From NCBI GenBank assembly GCA_039815685.1, contig JBCBYV010000002.1, forward strand, positions 1 through 64,000: a stretch of 64,000 bases of DNA, written 5' to 3'. The notes beneath the pieces were generated by a model. That model was not told the origin of the DNA, searched no databases, and saw only the letters and a list, made by a program, of their open reading frames with translations. The position numbers and the translations under genes are program-made. Below, in pieces: positions 60,767 through 64,000 of the stretch (the stretch's first letter is position 1; every line of letters starts with the position of its first letter). Source of the DNA: Thermohalobaculum sp039815685 (GTDB taxonomy: Bacteria > Pseudomonadota > Alphaproteobacteria > Rhodobacterales > Rhodobacteraceae).

Positions 60767-60826
60767 CGCCCCGACTTCGGGCGCTGCGCGCCCTCAGCGG
60801 CCCACCCGCCAGCCGCGCCCGTCCAT
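60767..60826. repeat. dispersed 58-60 bp repeat, copy B
   Basis: Matches copy A at 57868-57925 along its whole length, 22 bases after the SRAP stop. Its hairpin GGGCGC-TGC-GCGCCC (60779-60793) differs from copy A by paired changes that keep the stem. Both copies follow plus-strand stop codons closely. Confidence 0.65.
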
Positions 60827-60977
60827 TGCGCTCCATGCGGCAGGCAGGCGGCGTCAAATGACGGCTTCGGTGCGCAGCGCGTTTCGATGTGCCATCCTGG
60901 GATGCCCCTTCTCACATTGTTCATCAATGCCATGCTCAGAATGTCGCGGCAGGGGGCGGGATTGGACGCGTTCGCCG

Positions 60978-61415
60978 TCAGTGCTCCGGGACCGGGCCGT
61001 AGCGGTTCTCGCCCTTGCTGCCTGGAAGAGCCATGAAGAGCAGCAGTACGACGGCGCCCACGATGGGCAGGAGGAGGGCAATCAGCCACCAGGCCGACAT
61101 GTCCCTGTCATGGAGCCGCCGGGCGCCGGCGGCAAGCTGCGGGACGAGCACGGCAAGCCCGAAGAGGAAGGCGAGCGGTGACGGCGCTTCATACTCGAAG
61201 AGCGGCTCCACGCCCTCGTCGGCACGCATCGCCTCCGGCAGCTCTGTTACCGCGTCAAGGCCAAGCAGGCTGTCGATGGCGCCGAAGCCGAGATTGCCGA
61301 GGATCACGAAGGCGATGAACCACCAGAACTCCGGCCGGCTCGCGCGCCCCGAGAAGGTGGCATAGCGGCCGAAGCAGCGGCTTACCGCATCGGCCGGGGT
61401 CATCATGGCCATCAT
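60978..61415 (-). CDS. DUF805 membrane protein
   Basis: 145 residues. CFGRYATFSGRASRPEFWWFIAF is the DUF805 signature start, followed by helices at about 25-45, 85-100 (FLFGLAVLVPQLAAGARRLHDRDMSAWW, the second signature) and 105-125 (LIALLLPIVGAVVLLLFMAL). GGAG lies five bases before the first ATG. It follows telA by 10 bases and completes that operon. Function unknown; inner membrane. Confidence 0.87.
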   Translation of the reverse strand: MMAMMTPADAVSRCFGRYATFSGRASRPEFWWFIAFVILGNLGFGAIDSLLGLDAVTELPEAMRADEGVEPLFEYEAPSPLAFLFGLAVLVPQLAAGARRLHDRDMSAWWLIALLLPIVGAVVLLLFMALPGSKGENRYGPVPEH

Positions 61416-61425
61416 CGCCGCTCCG

Positions 61426-62679
61426 TCAGCCCTGCGGCGCTGCCGGGGGCGGTGCGCCCGCGCCGTCGCTCGGTGTCACGCCGCTGGCACCTGCCCGCGC
61501 AGCGGCGAGCGTGGCCTTGAGATCGGCCTCCATCTGCAGGAGCTCCTGCTCGGCCGCAGCGCGCTTGGTCTTGCCCTCGTCGGCGATAGCAAGGCTCTCC
61601 TCGATCGTTGCGATCAGCGTCTGGTTCGCCGCCTTCACGCGCTCGATATCGAAGACGCCCCGCTCGATCTGCTGGCGCACCTCGCGATTGGCCTGCTGCA
61701 GGTTCTCGGCGTTCTTGGTGAGAAGCTCATTGGTGAGGTCCGTCGCCTCCTTCACCACCTTTCCGGCCTCGCGGGAGCGTGCGATGGTCACGGCCTGAGC
61801 GAGCTGCGTGCGCCAGAGCGGCACCGTGTTCACGAGCGTCGAGTTGATCTTGTTGATCAGCCCCTTGTCGTTCTCCTGCACAAGGCGGATCGAGGGGAGC
61901 GACTGCATCGTGACCTGTCGGGTGAGCTTCATGTCGTGGACGCGCCGCTCGAGCTCGTCGCGTGCGGAGCGGAGGTCGCGAAGCTCCTGTGCCTCCATCA
62001 CGCCCTCGCCGTCAGCCGCGGCCTGCACGGCCTTCTCCTTCTCGGGAATCTCGAAGACGTCGAGCCGGTCGAGCTTCGCTTCGCCCGCCGAGATGTAGAG
62101 GCCGAGATCGTCGTAGAAATTGAGCGTGCTCTCATAGAGCTTGTCGAGGAATTTGACGTCCTTCAGCAGGATCGTCTCGTGCTTCAGCAGCTCGTCGGTG
62201 ATGCCGTCGATCTGGCCGCGCACTTCTTCGTAGGAGGCGATGAAGTTGGCTACGGGGGTTGCCTTGCCGATCAGACGTTCCCACCAGCTCTGCTTGCGGT
62301 TCGGGTCGAGCTCGTCGACGTCGAAGCCGCGGATCGTGCTGACCATGGATCGCAGACTCTCGCCGGCAGGCCCTGTGTCCTTGTTGCGCACGCCCTCGAG
62401 CATGGTGTCCGAGATCTCGGTCAGCTGCTCCTGCGCGCCCGAGCCGAACTTGATGATCGACTGAGTGTCGGTCATGTCGAGTTCGGCGATCTTGGCCTCG
62501 ATGAGCTGGCGTTCCTCGGGATCGGCCATGTCGATGGGCACGACCTCGGTGCGCACCTCAGGCGTCGCGGTCAGCTGCTTCTCCATCTCCGTGACCGCGA
62601 GTTGCACGCTTTCCGAGGCGGCCTCGGCGGCGTCGATGACCGCTTCGGCGGGGTTGGGCGTCTGGCTGGGCGTCGACAT
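61426..62679 (-). CDS. telA: TelA toxic-anion resistance family protein
   Basis: 417 residues, almost wholly helical and charged. Residues about 110-360 have the TelA pattern (SWWERLIGKATPVANFIASYEEVRGQIDGI ... VTMQSLPSIRLVQENDKGLINKINSTLVNTVPLWRTQLAQAV). The C-terminus is Ala/Pro-rich. TelA proteins are linked to tellurite and antibiotic tolerance and to envelope stress, with unknown chemistry. It follows xpaC by 35 bases. No membrane segment was seen, so it is probably cytoplasmic and membrane-associated. Confidence 0.88.
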   Translation of the reverse strand: MSTPSQTPNPAEAVIDAAEAASESVQLAVTEMEKQLTATPEVRTEVVPIDMADPEERQLIEAKIAELDMTDTQSIIKFGSGAQEQLTEISDTMLEGVRNKDTGPAGESLRSMVSTIRGFDVDELDPNRKQSWWERLIGKATPVANFIASYEEVRGQIDGITDELLKHETILLKDVKFLDKLYESTLNFYDDLGLYISAGEAKLDRLDVFEIPEKEKAVQAAADGEGVMEAQELRDLRSARDELERRVHDMKLTRQVTMQSLPSIRLVQENDKGLINKINSTLVNTVPLWRTQLAQAVTIARSREAGKVVKEATDLTNELLTKNAENLQQANREVRQQIERGVFDIERVKAANQTLIATIEESLAIADEGKTKRAAAEQELLQMEADLKATLAAARAGASGVTPSDGAGAPPPAAPQG

Positions 62680-62714
62680 GAGGTGTTCTCCGGGGCCGTT
62701 GGTCTGTGTGTCGC

Positions 62715-63638
62715 TCAGGTCTTTTCCTGGCCGAGGCGGTCGCGCAGCACTTCGATCTCGACCTCGAGATCGGTGCGGTCGTCAGCAAGGAGCTTGTCCC
62801 GACCGCGCTGGAAGCTCGCCTCTAGCTCGGAGAGTAGGCTGAGATAATCCGCACGAAGGGCGGGATCGTCCAGTTCTGCATGGTTCTCGGCGTATTTCCG
62901 GGTCGCCTCATGCGCGCCGACGAGATGGACCGAGAGATATCGGCGGGCGCGGGTAAGATCACGCGGGTCCTGTTCGATGCGCCTGAGGAGCGCGCGGACC
63001 TCGTCGCATAGGGTCAGGACCCGCTCGCCGATCTCATGGTCGCCGATCCCCTGGGCGTCGTCATGGATCTCGCGGAGGAGCTTCTCGGCCTGCTCGATGG
63101 CATCCGCCACGCGGCCATGCTCCGCATCGGAAAGGTCGATGCCCTTGTTCTCTAGCGGATCGATGCCGAAGGCTGCGAGATGGCTGATCGTGGCGAGGAG
63201 GCCGAAGCCAGTCGCGGCAACCACCCCGCCCTCGCCCGCGATCTGGGCGAGGGAGACGCCGAGCCCGGCGGAGAGCGACGCGATGATGAGACGCGGGATG
63301 GCCGGGCGGCGGGCAACGGCGCGGGCTGCGTAGGCGCGCGCGGCCTTTTGCCCTTCCGCCAGCATCCAGGCTCCGAACATCAGGCAGGTGAAGCCGGCGA
63401 TGCTGAGGCCGGTTGCCGCTATGTCGCCGCTGCCGATGGCGATAAAGGCCGCGATAAGAAGCGGGGCGGGCAACAGGAACATAAAGCGGGCACGGAGATC
63501 GACGCGCATGGCACGGCGACCCGAGAAGGGATTGGCGGTCCCGCGCGGAGCGGTGTCGCCGGTTGCTGCTGCCGCGCGCCGCGCTGCCTCGCCCGCCTCG
63601 CCCGGAGAATGGACGCCGCCGTATCGCTGAGCACTCAT
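62715..63638 (-). CDS. xpaC: XpaC-family membrane protein
   Basis: 307 residues. A polar N-terminus precedes four hydrophobic helices at about 50-160 (FMFLLPAPLLIAAFIAIGSGD, LSIAGFTCLMFGAWML, LIIASLSAGLGVSLAQIA, VVAATGFGLLATISHLAAFG). A helical cytoplasmic domain follows (RVADAIEQAEKLLREIHDDAQ ... LLSELEASFQRGRDKL) as in 'bromo-chloroindolyl phosphate hydrolysis' proteins. XpaC and TelA genes are usually neighbours, as here. It starts by ATGA overlap with the small upstream ORF. Confidence 0.85.
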   Translation of the reverse strand: MSAQRYGGVHSPGEAGEAARRAAAATGDTAPRGTANPFSGRRAMRVDLRARFMFLLPAPLLIAAFIAIGSGDIAATGLSIAGFTCLMFGAWMLAEGQKAARAYAARAVARRPAIPRLIIASLSAGLGVSLAQIAGEGGVVAATGFGLLATISHLAAFGIDPLENKGIDLSDAEHGRVADAIEQAEKLLREIHDDAQGIGDHEIGERVLTLCDEVRALLRRIEQDPRDLTRARRYLSVHLVGAHEATRKYAENHAELDDPALRADYLSLLSELEASFQRGRDKLLADDRTDLEVEIEVLRDRLGQEKT

Positions 63639-63766
63639 TGGCCGGTGCGTTCCGCGGCGGTCGTGGTCGGGCTATGGACTGGGTCGGCGAGGGCCTGGCA
63701 GGAGCTCACGAGGACTGTCACGGCAAGTACCGCGAAGGCCAACCAACGGACCCATGGCTCCTTCAT
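63635..63766 (-). CDS. 43-residue lipoprotein-like peptide, first gene of the xpaC-telA operon
   Basis: Starts MKEPWVRWLAFAVLAVTVLVS and reaches a cysteine in the lipobox-like VSSC, then a short polar tail (QALADPVHSPTTTAAERTGQ). GGGAGGG lies 9-10 bases before the ATG and the stop overlaps the xpaC start as ATGA. Ribosome site, signal and coupling together make translation likely. No family known to me. It could be a tiny lipoprotein or membrane peptide helping the TelA/XpaC system. Confidence 0.6.
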   Translation of the reverse strand: MKEPWVRWLAFAVLAVTVLVSSCQALADPVHSPTTTAAERTGQ

Positions 63767-63921
63767 CGCGCCATCCCTCCCATGGGTCATCCTCCCAACG
63801 TTGCGGCAGCGCCGATGCGATACCCGTCGACAGGCCCTCACATCTGTTTGAAGAGCGCGGGCTCGGCGCGGACGATAACGATGCGTCAGCGTGATGACCA
63901 GCGCAGAGGGAGGGGCATGCT

Positions 63922-64000
63922 ATGCGCGGAATACCGGGTCGATGGCGGGTATTTCGGGTATGGCGGCGCCGCCCGGTCGCAGGTCTGCTGCCTTGTCACG
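63922..64000 (+). CDS. possible start of a gene running off the window
   Basis: An ATG with GGGAGGGG about eight bases upstream opens a frame that stays open to the edge (MRGIPGRWRVFRVWRRRPV). An overlapping frame from 63917 is open too. Only 26 codons are visible and composition does not decide, so this may be chance. The 155 bases between here and the small ORF would be a divergent promoter region. Confidence 0.2.
   Translation, partial: MRGIPGRWRVFRVWRRRPVAGLLPCH

Overview
The window reads as a chromosomal segment of a high-GC alphaproteobacterium, most likely of the Rhodobacterales. The evidence is the glyQ - hypothetical - VOC - DUF6446-like - glyS - PEP-synthase/PPDK-like gene order, a HfaB/CsgG-type curli locus with a perfect CtrA-type box in front, DUF2927 proteins, and strongly GC-biased codon use that opens long antisense frames. 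I saw no rRNA, tRNA, CRISPR array, transposase or phage gene. Assignments come from reading translations and motifs, without database searches.

Layout. 1-1.9 kb: a MurG-like glycosyltransferase and a SAM methyltransferase. 2.0-11.0 kb: a small membrane ORF, a LacI regulator and a complete ABC importer (binding protein, two permeases, a 62-residue membrane protein, two different ATPases) ending in a fused DhaK-DhaL kinase; this is a self-contained uptake and phosphorylation operon for a short polyol or ketose. 11.2-16.7 kb (minus): a curli operon csgF-csgG-curlin-curlin-unknown-csgH without a visible csgE. 17.3-30.3 kb: FecI-FecR-TonB-dependent receptor, then a quinone reductase-like protein, a secreted protein and an EamA transporter, then a PepSY/ExbB/ExbD/ExbD/TonB energy-transduction operon. 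These suggest iron or metallophore uptake.

30.3-37.3 kb: acetaldehyde-type aldehyde dehydrogenase with a DUF779 protein, an orphan tandem oligopeptide-type ABC ATPase, a second aldehyde dehydrogenase and an NAD-binding protein. 37.4-47.7 kb: glyQ/glyS with small genes between them, a PPDK-like protein with a decayed ATP-grasp half, MeaB, a SleB-type cell wall hydrolase and FolB. 47.9-51.8 kb (minus): glnE and a PaaG-like enoyl-CoA hydratase behind a strong palindromic operator. 52.0-63.8 kb, mostly minus: zinc-ribbon membrane protein, SPFH/GYF protein, AsnB, two DUF2927 proteins, DUF805, TelA, XpaC and a 43-residue lipoprotein-like ORF, interrupted on the plus strand by a GT4 glycosyltransferase and an SRAP (YedK/HMCES) protein.

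The most system-like unexplained content is the envelope-protein set at 52-64 kb: SPFH+GYF, zinc ribbon, TelA/XpaC/DUF805/mini-lipoprotein and the paired DUF2927 proteins. It could be a membrane-stress or toxic-anion type module. Other notable points are a matching 16-bp operator in front of both the LacI gene and its transport operon, the CtrA-type box before the curli genes, a lower-GC tract inside glyS, and two dispersed repeats whose hairpins differ by compensating changes.
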